Assembly (NCBI GenBank): GCA_026931725.1
Contig: JAIXLE010000213.1
Location: 1 to 50,695 of the forward strand
DNA length: 50,695 nt
From: Bacteroidales bacterium
GTDB taxonomy: Bacteria > Planctomycetota > Planctomycetia > Gemmatales > Gemmataceae
Direction: 5' to 3'
Shown: in pieces, positions 1 through 8,593 of the stretch
Numbering within the stretch: the first letter of the stretch is position 1
Layout: each line of letters starts with the position of its first letter
Notes under the pieces: generated by a model
Told to the model about the DNA's origin: nothing
The model's database searches: none
The model's input: only the letters and a program-made list of their open reading frames with translations
Made by a program: the position numbers and the translations under genes

Positions 1-387
1 GTCCCAGAGTGTCTCTTCCCGGAACGGCACCGGCACCACTTTGGGGTAAGAACACACCGTGCCCACTTGAACGTATTTACGCACACCCCGCCGACGGGCT
101 TCTTCCATCAGCATGATGCCCATGATCGCATTTTCGTAGAAGAAGCGGCCCGGATTCGCCCGATTCGCGCCGATGCCGCCAACGACAGCCGCGAGATGAA
201 TGATGATGTCGGGGTGGGTTTCTTCCAGTAATCGGCGAACGTGTGATTGTTCGGTCAGATCGTAATCCCGTTTCCGGGGAACGATGATAGACGCGGGAGC
301 AAGTTGGGCTAACTGCTCACAGACAGCCTGCCCGAGAAACCCCGCCCCGCCCGTCACTAAAATCGTGGCCCCGTTCGCCCCACCCAT
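1..387 (-). CDS. fcl: GDP-L-fucose synthase-like NAD-dependent epimerase (5' part; runs off window)
   Basis: Only the first 129 codons lie in the window; the gene continues past base 1. The ATG at 387-385 opens a short-chain dehydrogenase fold. The Rossmann glycine motif TGGAGFLG is at residues 12-19, HLAA at 64-67 is followed by VGGIGAN, and YENAIM comes next. GTVCSYPK at 109-116 matches the region of GDP-L-fucose synthases that usually reads SSCIYPK. Family knowledge: these enzymes convert GDP-4-keto-6-deoxymannose to GDP-L-fucose in the cytoplasm for cell-surface polysaccharides. The catalytic Tyr-Lys pair would lie beyond the window, so a related sugar-nucleotide epimerase cannot be excluded. 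The frame is continuous from the start to the window edge. Confidence 0.8.
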   Translation of the reverse strand, partial: MGGANGATILVTGGAGFLGQAVCEQLAQLAPASIIVPRKRDYDLTEQSHVRRLLEETHPDIIIHLAAVVGGIGANRANPGRFFYENAIMGIMLMEEARRRGVRKYVQVGTVCSYPKVVPVPFREETLWD

Positions 388-824
388 CCGCAGACCTCGC
401 GTTTGTGAAGACCAGGATTCCGAATCCAGCCCGGCCCGGAATGCGGGCGACCATCCGGGGAAGTTCTCTCCTCATTATTCCGGTCAACCCCCATGGGTTC
501 AACCCGATGTATGGTGCAATGGTGCAAAGGGTTCGGAACGGTCCACGGGTCACTCCGTACGCCTGTCCCCGTTCCACGAGTGAATCGTGTCTGGGTTTTC
601 ACCGTCCGTGTCTTGCATGCGATGATGTCCCTTGCAGCGGAGCCTGACTATCTCCCATCCCGATCCGATTTCATTCTTCCGTAATCTTTGAATAATCCAC
701 CCGGCCCTTTCCGTCTGAAATGTGTGTGTCATCCGCCTTGTGCTGATGGGCTGTGCGTGAACTCCTGCCATTACGGCATCTCATGGTCTGGGATGTCGTC
801 TCAGTTTTTGAGGTTTCGCAACCT
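388..824. other. Divergent intergenic region, no gene recognised
   Basis: This 437-bp gap separates the minus-strand epimerase from the plus-strand DUF1559 gene and must carry both promoters. Short open frames here overlap one another on both strands and have no convincing ribosome site or protein-like composition. I see no strong hairpin or repeat. Confidence 0.5.
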
Positions 825-1853
825 ATGAGAAGTGCTACCCGATTTGGCTTCACCTTGATCGAGTTGTTGGTGGTCATCGCCATTATCGCCATTTTGATCG
901 GCTTGCTGTTGCCCGCCGTCCAGAAAGTGCGTCAGGCGGCGGCTCGCACCGAATCGAAGAACAACCTGAAGCAGATGGGCATTGCGATGCACGCCCTGCA
1001 CGATGCCCATATGAAGTTACCCGCCATGTACGGAGCCTTCCCGGTCATCAGTGGCGGCAACCCCGGCACGATCTTCTTCCATATGCTGCCCTACCTGGAA
1101 CAAGATGCGATCTACCGCCAAGGGGCCGACGTAGCGCGATCGTTCCCCGTTAAGGCACTGCGTGCCCCGATGGATCCCTCCTACAAAGATGGGAAGTTCA
1201 CACTCCAAGCCTCGTACTCCGGTACTTCGACCAGCCACGGGAATGGAAGTTGGGTGGCGGATGGCTCGGCGGTGAGCCCGTATGCGGGTTCGATCTTCTC
1301 CACCAGCAACACGACTTGGGGGCTGAGTAGTTACGGGGCAAACTGGCAATTCTTCGGCGACGAACCGAAGACACTGCTATTCGCCTCGGATGGCCTGAGC
1401 CACACCAGTTACTTCATCGAGAAATTCGCACAAACCTACCGAGCCAGTGGCACCCCGCGTTGGGGATCGTGTCTCTGGGGCTACGGTGTGCCGCCACAGA
1501 CGACAAACTACGCTCAAACGGTGAGCGGCGGTTCGGGTGCAGTCGCCACGAACAGCAACTACGCCAGCGGATTCTGGGCGCGGTTCGGCTATGTGAATCT
1601 GGTCGGCTCCGCGCCGTCGGGTGCCTGGGACGGCCCGGATAGCGAACTGTGGCACTGCAAGTGTCACAAGAAACCGGAGTTCGGCATCCAATCCAATAAT
1701 GCCCATCCACTGAAAGCGCAATCTTTCGAGCCGAGTATTATCAATGTGGGCATGGGGGATGGTTCGGTGATCGCCTTGGATTCCTCCATCAATGATGTGA
1801 ATTTCTTTTACGCCAACACACCGAATGCCGGTGACTTACCGCAGATTCCGTAA
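825..1853 (+). CDS. DUF1559 domain protein with type IV prepilin-like N-terminus
   Basis: A 342-residue protein. The ATG at 825 is preferred over an upstream in-frame start because it places the prepilin leader at the N-terminus: RFG then [18 protein letters not shown], with expected cleavage after Gly8. The long hydrophobic helix that follows would anchor or polymerise the protein. The motif [14 protein letters not shown] directly after the helix and the C-terminal NVGMGDGSV segment are typical of DUF1559 proteins, a family strongly expanded in planctomycetes. Their exact role is unknown; a secreted pseudopilin-like surface protein is the usual interpretation. It stands alone, with a moderate GAGG upstream and no pilus genes nearby. 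Confidence 0.9.
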   Translation: MRSATRFGFTLIELLVVIAIIAILIGLLLPAVQKVRQAAARTESKNNLKQMGIAMHALHDAHMKLPAMYGAFPVISGGNPGTIFFHMLPYLEQDAIYRQGADVARSFPVKALRAPMDPSYKDGKFTLQASYSGTSTSHGNGSWVADGSAVSPYAGSIFSTSNTTWGLSSYGANWQFFGDEPKTLLFASDGLSHTSYFIEKFAQTYRASGTPRWGSCLWGYGVPPQTTNYAQTVSGGSGAVATNSNYASGFWARFGYVNLVGSAPSGAWDGPDSELWHCKCHKKPEFGIQSNNAHPLKAQSFEPSIINVGMGDGSVIALDSSINDVNFFYANTPNAGDLPQIP

Positions 1854-1922
1854 AAGAATCCGTAATAGGTGGGGATCCCGACTCCTGGTGATACCGTGGG
1901 TCGGTGGCTTTTGAGGTGATTT

Positions 1923-2414
1923 ATGATGAAGCGGTGTTGGATCGGGTTGTGGGCCATCTGTCTGGTGGGTTGCCTGGGTAATGATCCTACGCAACCGCGC
2001 GCTGGCGACCAACTCATCCCGCAACTGCGGACCAGCAAAACTTGGGACGCGGCACAAGGGGGAACGCTGGCGCTGCATCTCCAACTCCACGGCAACGGCC
2101 GGGCCGCTTATGCCATCCTCCCCGGCGATCGGTTGCCTCCGAATGCCACCATTACGACGGAAATGCAGTTCCGTGATGCTGAGAATTCCCCGATTGGCAA
2201 GCCGATTCCGATCGTTTTTGAACCCGATTGTTGAAGTGCGGGATTGCTTTCCGCTTCGGTCGAAGCGGACCTCATCCCAACGGCGGCTTGCTCAGCTCTG
2301 GTTGTAACGCGCGTCAATCTGGAGGTGGCAGGAATCGAACCGGCTACCCAGGAAGTAACGGTGAGCATCACACCCCGCCCAGATGCCCCGGAAGCGGTGG
2401 CGCTCCCCGATTGA
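1923..2414 (+). CDS. Small lipoprotein with in-frame UGA at codon 104 (candidate selenoprotein)
   Basis: GAGG six bases upstream supports the ATG at 1923. The N-terminus is a lipoprotein signal: MMKRCWIG, a short hydrophobic stretch, then the lipobox LVGC with Cys17 as the lipid-bearing residue. The conventional reading stops at TGA 2232-2234 after 103 codons (ending VFEPDC). The same frame then stays open for 59 more codons to TGA 2412-2414. This extension is rich in alternating Val/Thr/Ile (for example VNLEVAGIEP and EVTVSITP) and reads as further beta strands of the same domain. A hairpin with loop GGTC lies at the SECIS distance. I infer UGA may be read as selenocysteine, giving Cys-Sec at 103-104. 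Alternatives are a natural 103-residue protein or a nonsense mutation. Function unknown. Confidence 0.6.
2240..2278 (+). promoter_or_regulatory. SECIS-like hairpin after UGA 2232
   Basis: A perfect 8-bp stem, TCCGCTTC (2250-2257) with GAAGCGGA (2262-2269), is capped by the loop GGTC (2258-2261). A lower 5-bp stem, GGGAT (2240-2244) with ATCCC (2274-2278), is separated by a small internal loop. The apical loop starts 24 nt after the UGA. A G-first apical loop at this distance agrees with the bacterial SECIS model as I remember it. It lies inside the reading frame, as bacterial SECIS elements do. Confidence 0.5.
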
Positions 2415-2432
2415 TAGTATTAGTTGAATCCC

Positions 2433-3041
2433 TCAAGGAAGCAGATCGCCCACCAAGATGCTTGCGGAAGGGATCACTAACGGACTGATACCATCACTCG
2501 GCTCCAGGATCATAACAGAAGAGTAAGAGTATCCAAATGAGGCGGCGGGGTTCGGTTGCGGTTCCCGATGAACGAGCAAATGCCGTCCCGCTACATCCAC
2601 GACCCAATAGTCCACAATCCCCGCTGCGGCATACAGACTCATCTTCTCGGATGTATCATACCGCAAGGAGGTATCTGATACTTCCACAATCAATGCCGCG
2701 GTTGTCGGATGAGATACGCTGTCACGCGGTGACCCCTTCACCAGGGCAATATCCGGTATCGGATCGGTCGTTTGCCCGAACACCAACGGAAGCTGAATGC
2801 GAACACGCCAACCCGAACCGAACGCCGTGCGGAGGGACTCGACCGCCAATTCCAGTGCAATCGCATGGGGCGGGTTCATCGGCCCTTCCTCCAGGATGAC
2901 CCCGTCGATCAGCATGGCTTGGCGACCTTCAAAACAACCCAGATCACCCAAATAATGGAACTGATCGACCGTCCAACGCAACGCCCGCGGTGAGTCGGGA
3001 AGTGTCGGGGAATGGGCTGGCGACAGGGGAAGAACCGACAT
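2433..3041 (-). CDS. Uma2 family putative restriction endonuclease, tandem copy 1
   Basis: A 202-residue Uma2 (DUF820) protein, a PD-(D/E)xK nuclease-like family common in planctomycetes and cyanobacteria. Visible core elements are PDIALVKG (Asp), LIVEVSDTSL (Glu), the Lys in DTSEK, and the AAGIVDYWVVD segment. I chose the internal ATG at 3041 (MSVLPLSP) because GGAGG lies nine bases upstream and this start is shared by all three copies, whereas the longer N-terminal extension is not. It is convergent with the lipoprotein gene, 18 bp away. Copy 1 has several substitutions in its 3' half relative to copies 2 and 3. The biological role of Uma2 proteins is not established. Confidence 0.88.
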   Translation of the reverse strand: MSVLPLSPAHSPTLPDSPRALRWTVDQFHYLGDLGCFEGRQAMLIDGVILEEGPMNPPHAIALELAVESLRTAFGSGWRVRIQLPLVFGQTTDPIPDIALVKGSPRDSVSHPTTAALIVEVSDTSLRYDTSEKMSLYAAAGIVDYWVVDVAGRHLLVHREPQPNPAASFGYSYSSVMILEPSDGISPLVIPSASILVGDLLP

Positions 3042-3113
3042 GAATGGCATCCTCCAAGTCTGATGCTCACGAAACACGACTCAAGCCCATACACGGATCG
3101 AAACCGGAGGCCA

Positions 3114-3722
3114 TCAAGGAAGCAGATCCCTCACCAAGATGTGGGCGGAAGGGGTCGCTAACGGACATATGCCATCGCTCGGCTCCAGGATCATCACGGA
3201 AGAGTATGAGTACCCAAATGGGGCAGCGGGGTTCGGTTGCGGTTCCCGATGAACAAGCAAACGTCGCCCCACCACATCCACGACCCAATAGTCCGCGATC
3301 CCCGCTGCGGCATACAGACTCATCTTCTCGGATGTATCATACCGTAAGGAGGTATCTGATACTTCCACAATCAATGCCGCAGTTGTCGGGTGTGTGATGT
3401 AATCTCCTGGGCGTCCCACAACTACGGCGATGTCCGGTTCCGGATCGGTGGACTTGTTCAGGTTCAGCGGCTTCTGTACACGCACATGGAACAATCGCGG
3501 CAGAATGTCACGGATCGCCTCTTCCGCTTTCGTGGCAGCAATCGCATGGGGCGGGTTCATCGGCCCTTCCTCCAGGATGACCCCGTCGATCAGCATGGCT
3601 TGGCGACCTTCAAAACAACCCAGATCACCCAAATAATGGAACTGATCGACCGTCCAACGCAACGCCCGCGGTGAGTCGGGAAGTGTCGGGGAATGGGCTG
3701 GCGACAGGGGAAGAACCGACAT
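3114..3722 (-). CDS. Uma2 family putative restriction endonuclease, tandem copy 2 (mosaic centre)
   Basis: A 202-residue Uma2 protein with the same start and SD as copy 1. Residues up to about 60 and from about 110 onward are nearly identical to its neighbours. The central segment, containing AATKAEEAIRDILPRLFHV and STDPEPDIAVVVGRPGDYI, differs strongly from the copy 1 and copy 3 version (FGSGWRV and TTDPIPDIALVKGSP). The PD...E...K residues are present, so the core fold should be intact. The abrupt switch within a tandem array suggests that a divergent allele or paralogue donated this segment by recombination. Confidence 0.88.
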   Translation of the reverse strand: MSVLPLSPAHSPTLPDSPRALRWTVDQFHYLGDLGCFEGRQAMLIDGVILEEGPMNPPHAIAATKAEEAIRDILPRLFHVRVQKPLNLNKSTDPEPDIAVVVGRPGDYITHPTTAALIVEVSDTSLRYDTSEKMSLYAAAGIADYWVVDVVGRRLLVHREPQPNPAAPFGYSYSSVMILEPSDGICPLATPSAHILVRDLLP

Positions 3723-3794
3723 GAATGGCATCCTCCAAGTCTGATGCTCACGAAACACGACTCAAGCCCATACACGGATCGAAACCGGAGGCCA

Positions 3795-4403
3795 TCAAGG
3801 AAGCAGATCCCTCACCAAGATGTGGGCGGAAGGGGTCGCTAACGGACATATGCCATCGCTCGGCTCCAGGATCATCACGGAAGAGTATGAGTACCCAAAT
3901 GGGGCAGCGGGGTTCGGTTGCGGTTCCCGATGAACAAGCAAACGTCGCCCCACCACATCCACGACCCAATAGTCCGCGATCCCCGCTGCGGCATACAGAC
4001 TCATCTTCTCGGATGTATCATACCGTAAGGAGGTATCTGATACTTCCACAATCAATGCCGCAGTTGTCGGGTGAGATACACTGTCACGCGGTGACCCCTT
4101 CACCAGGGCAATATCCGGCATCGGATCGGTCGTTTGCCCGAACACCATCGGTAGTTGCACGCAGACACGCCAACCCGAACCGAACACCGTGCGAAGAGAC
4201 TCGACCGTCAATTCCAACGCAATGCGGTGCGGCGGGTTCATCGGCCCTTCCTCCAGGATGACCCCGTCGATCAGCATGGCTTGGCGACCTTCAAAACAAC
4301 CCAGATCACCCAAATAATGGAACTGATCGACCGTCCAACGCAACGCCCGCGGTGAGTCGGGAAGTGTCGGGGAATGGGCTGGCGACAGGGGAAGAACCGA
4401 CAT
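3795..4403 (-). CDS. Uma2 family putative restriction endonuclease, tandem copy 3
   Basis: A 202-residue Uma2 protein and the first copy of the array in transcription order. Its body matches copy 2 in the C-terminal half and resembles copy 1 in the centre (FGSGWRVCVQLPMVFGQTTD). Upstream of the start the sequence leaves the repeat after about 12 bp, so the duplicated unit begins essentially at the translation start. The SD is weaker here (GAAGG instead of GGAGG) and the leader is unique, so this copy probably carries the original promoter, with copies 2 and 1 downstream in an operon-like series separated by about 72 bp. Confidence 0.88.
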   Translation of the reverse strand: MSVLPLSPAHSPTLPDSPRALRWTVDQFHYLGDLGCFEGRQAMLIDGVILEEGPMNPPHRIALELTVESLRTVFGSGWRVCVQLPMVFGQTTDPMPDIALVKGSPRDSVSHPTTAALIVEVSDTSLRYDTSEKMSLYAAAGIADYWVVDVVGRRLLVHREPQPNPAAPFGYSYSSVMILEPSDGICPLATPSAHILVRDLLP

Positions 4404-4502
4404 GAATGGCATCCTTCGGCCAGGATTCTTGCAATCATTGTAAACGAAAAGCAGGCACGAATGCCTGCTGGGTACCCGCAAGACACGATCCAATTGTTCA
4501 AT

Positions 4503-5144
4503 CTACCAGGGGGATTCCATCATATCGACAATTTGCCGAGCGAGCATGTCAATGGCGGCTTTCTGGCCGGTAGCGTTGCTTTCTCCCAGTTCGGGAATGA
4601 ACCGGCCCACGGAAGTGAGGCGTACCGGAACCACTGTCTGATCCGGTGGGAGCGGCGGCGGCGGTGGCAAGGAAGGGTCGAACTGTTCGGGAACCGGCTG
4701 GGCTCCCCGGCGTGGGTTAGTCAGTACCTTGCCGCTGCGGAGATCCCGCCAGACGATCTCCGCCGTAATGACGAGTTCCAGTTCGCGGGCATAGTTCAAC
4801 TGGTTGCGGTTGAGTACCCATTTGTCGATGGAGACGATGGTGCCGATGAGTTCCGTATCGGCCCGGTCGGCATCCCCGACCACACGAATCGGCGTGCGGC
4901 GGGTACTCAACTCATTCACGACAGCCCGCGTCACATCCGCTTCGATGCCCCGGTAAGGGTCACCGTAGAATGCAATCGTCTTGAAGACGGGAATATGAAC
5001 CGAGCGGATGTTCGGATCATAAGGCGGTACGGTGCTGTAGCCGAACAAGCTAAAATCGCCGCCGCTTCCCACGCAACCGGCCGCGGCCAGAGCGGTCAAT
5101 GCCACGGCGGCAAAAATGGTTCGAAATCGACGACTACGGGTCAC
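4503..5144 (-). CDS. LptE-like outer-membrane LPS assembly lipoprotein
   Basis: A 213-residue protein with a lipoprotein signal (lipobox LAAAGC, Cys24). The body contains IRSVHIPVFKTIAFYGDPYRGIEADV, a TRAVVNEL segment and ADTELIGTIVSIDK, the pattern of LptE-family proteins (short modified names used here for the motif: IPVF, TRAVV, GTIVSIDK). LptE partners LptD in delivering LPS to the outer leaflet. A Pro-rich stretch near residues 170-180 is a local insertion. The gene follows a BamD-like lipoprotein on the same strand, 87 bp downstream, grouping two outer-membrane biogenesis factors. No lptD is in the window, so the assignment rests on sequence pattern alone. Confidence 0.7.
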   Translation of the reverse strand: MTRSRRFRTIFAAVALTALAAAGCVGSGGDFSLFGYSTVPPYDPNIRSVHIPVFKTIAFYGDPYRGIEADVTRAVVNELSTRRTPIRVVGDADRADTELIGTIVSIDKWVLNRNQLNYARELELVITAEIVWRDLRSGKVLTNPRRGAQPVPEQFDPSLPPPPPLPPDQTVVPVRLTSVGRFIPELGESNATGQKAAIDMLARQIVDMMESPW

Positions 5145-5188
5145 GGGTTCACTCCATCGAACACGGCCGGTCTTGGGAACACGCCCTC

Positions 5189-5214
5189 GCGTTCTCGGAC
5201 AAGTGCGAGAACGC
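5189..5214 (-). terminator. Perfect 9-bp hairpin between BamD-like and LptE-like genes
   Basis: GCGTTCTCG and CGAGAACGC form a perfect inverted repeat with an 8-nt spacer in the 87-bp gap between the two lipoprotein genes. There is no long T tract, so it could be a processing or attenuation structure rather than a full terminator. Confidence 0.4.
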
Positions 5215-5231
5215 CCATATTTCCTGCCCCA

Positions 5232-6482
5232 TTACCGCGGGTTGCTAATGTCGGGCGGTAACTCACGCGGCCCCGGTAACGGTTGCGAGGCGGGCGGGTC
5301 GACAGGGGCATCCTCAGCGGATGGTGACGGCGTGGTCAAATCCGTGATCCCCTGGCGAATCGCCTCCAGCGGGTTTCCCGACGAGCCGGAGGCTTTTTCG
5401 ATCTCCCGCTGCTGGCGGACGTGATCGAGAGCCGCCATGCGGGCTTTGGCCTGCTCCGCGAGTTTCGTTCCCGGATAGCGGCGGGTCACAAGCTCATAAT
5501 AGAAGTAAGCCGATGGTAGGTGTTTCGTACGTTCGTAATACTGGGCCATCTGAAAATCTTTCTGGGCCAGTTGCAGTCGTACCGCGAACTTCTGGCGGGT
5601 GAGCCAGGCCGCTTTCTCGCTGCTTTGATTAAATTCCGGGATCGCGGCTTCCGCGTGGTGAACCAGTTGCAGTGCCTCCGCGGCTTTCGTCGAATCGTAG
5701 ACGGCTCCCCCGGTGCTGTTGTTTTTGGCAATGACCGCGAGTTTCAGGGCTTCTTCCCAGAGCGGGCTGTTCTTGTGCAGTTCGACTAACTGGCTGAAGA
5801 AGTAATCCGCATCCTCGTATCGGCCCCGGTAAAAGTGGACGTAGCCACACCAGAACAGGGCTTTATCCGCAGTCGGCCCGGTCAGATCGTGCGTGTGCGC
5901 GACTTCCAGGTACTTGAGCGCTTCCCCTTCCGAATCGAGTGTCGGTCGGCTGGCATCGGTCACGTCCGGGAGCGTGCGGGTGAGGGTACTGAACCAGGAG
6001 CGCTTGACTCCCTTCATTTCGTTTTCGATGTCGGCGAGTGTGCCGCTTTCGAGCCATTTGTAGGCAATGTCGTAAATCTGGGTGCAGGCTTTCTCCCGAT
6101 ACGGGCCGGTGGGGAAATCCTGTAACTGGCGGTGATAGTGGGTAATGGCCGCGTGCAGTTTCCCCTGCAAGCGGAGGCATTCGGACTCCATGAATCGGGC
6201 TTTTTCGGCCATCAACACGGGGTTGTAGGTGTTGTCGGCGACATCGGCATACGAAACTTCCGCTTCTTTGTAACGGCCTTCCTGAAAGAGTTGCTCCGCC
6301 GCGGCCATCTTGGCTTCCGCGTTCGGGTCATGGTAAGAACTCGTGATAATGGATCGTACAGCAGAATACGATCGACTCCGAATGCCTTTGAGTCCGCTGC
6401 ATCCGCCGGAGAAAGTCGAAACAGCCGTGAGGATCAGTGCGACCCCGCCTGAGACGACCTGATTCCATCGCGCGTCCGGCAT
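5232..6482 (-). CDS. BamD-like TPR outer-membrane lipoprotein
   Basis: A 416-residue protein from the ATG at 6482, which has a strong GGGGGAG eight bases upstream; an upstream in-frame start would overlap recO. The signal peptide ends in a lipobox-like SGGC (Cys28). The mature part is helical TPR-like repeats: AAEQLFQEGRYKEAEVSYADV, then PYREKACTQIYD and ALFWCGYVHFYRGRYEDADY, and near the end AYFYYELVTRRYPGTKLAEQA (each only partly quoted). The last repeat is typical of BamD/YfiO-type lipoproteins of the beta-barrel assembly machine. It is longer than usual BamD (about 250), and the tail is Pro/Ser-rich. A generic TPR lipoprotein is the alternative. Confidence 0.65.
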   Translation of the reverse strand: MPDARWNQVVSGGVALILTAVSTFSGGCSGLKGIRSRSYSAVRSIITSSYHDPNAEAKMAAAEQLFQEGRYKEAEVSYADVADNTYNPVLMAEKARFMESECLRLQGKLHAAITHYHRQLQDFPTGPYREKACTQIYDIAYKWLESGTLADIENEMKGVKRSWFSTLTRTLPDVTDASRPTLDSEGEALKYLEVAHTHDLTGPTADKALFWCGYVHFYRGRYEDADYFFSQLVELHKNSPLWEEALKLAVIAKNNSTGGAVYDSTKAAEALQLVHHAEAAIPEFNQSSEKAAWLTRQKFAVRLQLAQKDFQMAQYYERTKHLPSAYFYYELVTRRYPGTKLAEQAKARMAALDHVRQQREIEKASGSSGNPLEAIRQGITDLTTPSPSAEDAPVDPPASQPLPGPRELPPDISNPR

Positions 6483-6511
6483 GACTTGGGCTCCCCCTGG
6501 TATCGTCGGTA

Positions 6512-7324
6512 TCATCCCGGCTTCGGCGGTTGCCATCGCCTGTGGGTGTTGGTGGCGCTACCCCCCGCCTCCGACCCTGCTTCGACATACTTCAACAAAC
6601 GCGGTCGCCGCCCCAGGACGGCACTGACCGCATGGCTCAATAGTTGCCGAATCTCGTTCCGCACACCTGTCGGCACGGCCACTGCGGAATGCCCGGTGGT
6701 CAGCTCACGCAGGCTCCGCCAAGCCAAGACAGAGAGTGGCCAACGATCGCGGTGGGATGCTGCACAGGATCGACACACCATCCCGCCTAAAGTCGGGCTG
6801 AAACCGAACCCCGGCTCCCGCCCGTCGCTCGCCGTCAAGTCTTGGTCACAACCAACACAGGCATCGAGTCGCGGGCTATAACCCAGTTCCCGGAGCCAGA
6901 CAAGCTCAAATGCCGCCAAGGTGACAAACAGGTCAGCGGGTGGGGTGCCGAGTCGGCGCAACGTGCCCAGCGCGACATCGAACAGAATCGGGTGCGGGTC
7001 GTAATCCTGGGAGCCATCCGCGAGCAACTCCGCGACGTAATACCCCGCATACAGAGCGGACAAATCGGAGCGTAACGCCGGAAATCGTTCTTCCACGCGG
7101 GCTTCCGTCAACAGATCGAGGCCGCCCTGAGCCTTCCGCAAAAACAGGATCTGGCAGACGTTGAGCAGGTCGAACGCCGTTTCAAAGCTCGACCGGAGTC
7201 GACGGCCGCCTTTGGCCAGACCGCGGATCTTGCCGAATTCGCGTGTGTAGAGTGTGACGATCCGGCTCGTTTCACTCCAATCGGAGCCACGCACCACCAG
7301 AGCAATCGCATGTTCCGCAGCCAA
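6512..7324 (-). CDS. recO: DNA repair protein RecO
   Basis: A 270-residue protein. The start is TTG at 7324, supported by GAGG seven bases upstream. The N-terminal OB-fold carries the family pattern: ALVVRGSDWSETSRIVTLYT, then a REFGKIRGLAKGGRR segment. A zinc-ribbon is formed by Cys156-x2-Cys159 and Cys184-x2-Cys187. RecO loads RecA onto SSB-coated DNA with RecR and anneals complementary strands in the RecFOR pathway. The gene ends 29 bp before the BamD-like start and is probably co-transcribed with it. Confidence 0.92.
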   Translation of the reverse strand: MAAEHAIALVVRGSDWSETSRIVTLYTREFGKIRGLAKGGRRLRSSFETAFDLLNVCQILFLRKAQGGLDLLTEARVEERFPALRSDLSALYAGYYVAELLADGSQDYDPHPILFDVALGTLRRLGTPPADLFVTLAAFELVWLRELGYSPRLDACVGCDQDLTASDGREPGFGFSPTLGGMVCRSCAASHRDRWPLSVLAWRSLRELTTGHSAVAVPTGVRNEIRQLLSHAVSAVLGRRPRLLKYVEAGSEAGGSATNTHRRWQPPKPG

Positions 7325-7966
7325 GGTGTAACCTCATCTCGCAACAGTCCACGGGCCGCCCCACACGGCCGCAATGTGCATCCTGACACTGTATGGCAGA
7401 CTCGGAATGGTGTGCCCCATTCCTCGGCATCTCTTCGATTCTGTCCGCGAAAATCTCCAAGTGTCGCATCTGCACATTCATCCAGCTTGACGATTTTCCG
7501 CGGCAAGTTGATTCTCAATCATCATCGCAAAGTATTTATTACCAATGGATTATGATATGCGGTTCCGATTGCAACGGCAGCGATTGGGCATGAGAGTTGA
7601 TGTTTTGCCGACGAACACGAAAAATGTCTAGTAAGTTTCCCGTGATGTGGGTAAAACCCGCGTTCACATCCTGGGTCTGCTCCGGTTTGCCGGGAACCCA
7701 TTCCGGCAATCGGTCCCCTGGACGTGCAACATCGGACTGCTGGAGGGAACCACAGACGATCCGGGATTGAGAGCCGAATCGCCGAGTTTTGGGCTGTTTC
7801 TCATCATAATGCGATGTCCTCTCACGGATGCAAGCCCGCGACTTTTCGATTCTTACCGATAACCTTTACCGTTTTCACATTTTCCATCCGACGCGGTGAT
7901 GGCTCCCCTGTCGCGCGCGCCCAGTCTCTGAGCCGAACCAATTCGGCCCTGTGGGAGAACACGACC
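7325..7966. other. Intergenic region, no gene recognised
   Basis: This 642-bp gap lies between the divergent recO and the unknown gene at 7967. An open frame continues upstream from 7967 to 7724 but lacks an SD and reads as low-complexity shadow sequence. A small GGGT-AAA-ACCC hairpin lies near 7648. Nothing else is apparent. Confidence 0.45.
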
Positions 7967-8524
7967 ATGTCCAGTGGTGATCTGATTCTCGCGGCCGTTC
8001 TGCTGATGACCCCTCCCGGCGTACCGGAAAATACCCCGCCAGCCGACCAATGGCCTGGGGTTCGCGATGCGATCCATAAACTCGCGATTGAATGGGAAAT
8101 CCTCGACCCCCGCGAACAACGCTATATTCTGGCACGGCCTGAAGATTATAGCTCTGACTTGAATCTTCTCCGCCGACGCTACCAGGAACTCGCCGATGCG
8201 CCCCACGTCGCCGAGAGTTTCCGCTTCCCGGATCGGAACGCTGTCAATGAACTGGTCCGTTTCAATCGCGCATTCCGCAAACATCTCGATCAACGTCACG
8301 AATTGGAAATGGACCGTTCTGAAACCCTCCGAACCGTGATGCGGGAAACCGATCGCCTTTACCAAGTTTGGGATGCGGTACGCGATGCTCGTTGCGAGTT
8401 TTACTATGTCACGGTGCGTCGGCAGGCGTTGAAGAAACTCCGTGATCTCGTCGGCACCGATGCCTACGCGGCGGGGAACCTACCACCGAACGTACCCATG
8501 TGGCGGTTTAACGAATTGAAGTAA
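7967..8524 (+). CDS. Hypothetical protein, alpha-helical
   Basis: A 185-residue protein starting at the ATG at 7967, preceded by GGGAG at nine bases. The N-terminus, MSSGDLILAAVLLMTPPGVP, is a short hydrophobic stretch that may be a signal or anchor. The rest is charged and helical, with the segments LAIEWEILDPREQRYIL, YSSDLNLLRRRYQELADAP and ELVRFNRAFRKHLDQRHELE. I do not recognise the family. The gene appears independent, 69 bp before the next unknown gene on the same strand. Confidence 0.7.
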   Translation: MSSGDLILAAVLLMTPPGVPENTPPADQWPGVRDAIHKLAIEWEILDPREQRYILARPEDYSSDLNLLRRRYQELADAPHVAESFRFPDRNAVNELVRFNRAFRKHLDQRHELEMDRSETLRTVMRETDRLYQVWDAVRDARCEFYYVTVRRQALKKLRDLVGTDAYAAGNLPPNVPMWRFNELK

Positions 8525-8593
8525 CCAGTTGCCTTCCCGGTTTCCTGAACTACGGTTGTGGGGAGTGGATTACTGTGGTGGGGAGTGTTGTTT

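Larger units (their letters stand above)
2433..4403 (-). repeat. Tandem 681-bp repeats carrying three Uma2 genes
   Basis: The three gene ends (2433, 3114, 3795) and starts (3041, 3722, 4403) are each exactly 681 bp apart. The 3' halves and leaders of copies 2 and 3 match from about 3114-3393 and 3795-4074. The 5' halves of copies 1 and 2 match from about 2858 and 3539 onward. The middle of copy 2 (about 3394-3540) is quite different from the corresponding part of copies 1 and 3. This pattern indicates recent tandem duplication together with gene conversion or segment replacement. Confidence 0.9.

Noticed and set aside
1923-2234. A normal 103-residue lipoprotein ending at TGA 2232
   Set aside because: It remains a real alternative, but the protein-like in-frame extension, the Cys before the stop and the SECIS-like hairpin make the longer reading preferable.
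2317-2350. tRNA-like 3' end on the minus strand (GCCGGTTCGATTCCTGCC then ACCTCCA)
   Set aside because: The T-loop and acceptor-like end are present, but no matching 5' acceptor (GGAGGTG), D-arm or anticodon arm exists upstream, and the T-stem has a mismatch. The peptide VAGIEPAT read from the other strand is also a known artefact of antisense tRNA, so this weakens the readthrough case at 2232 slightly, but no functional tRNA can be supported.
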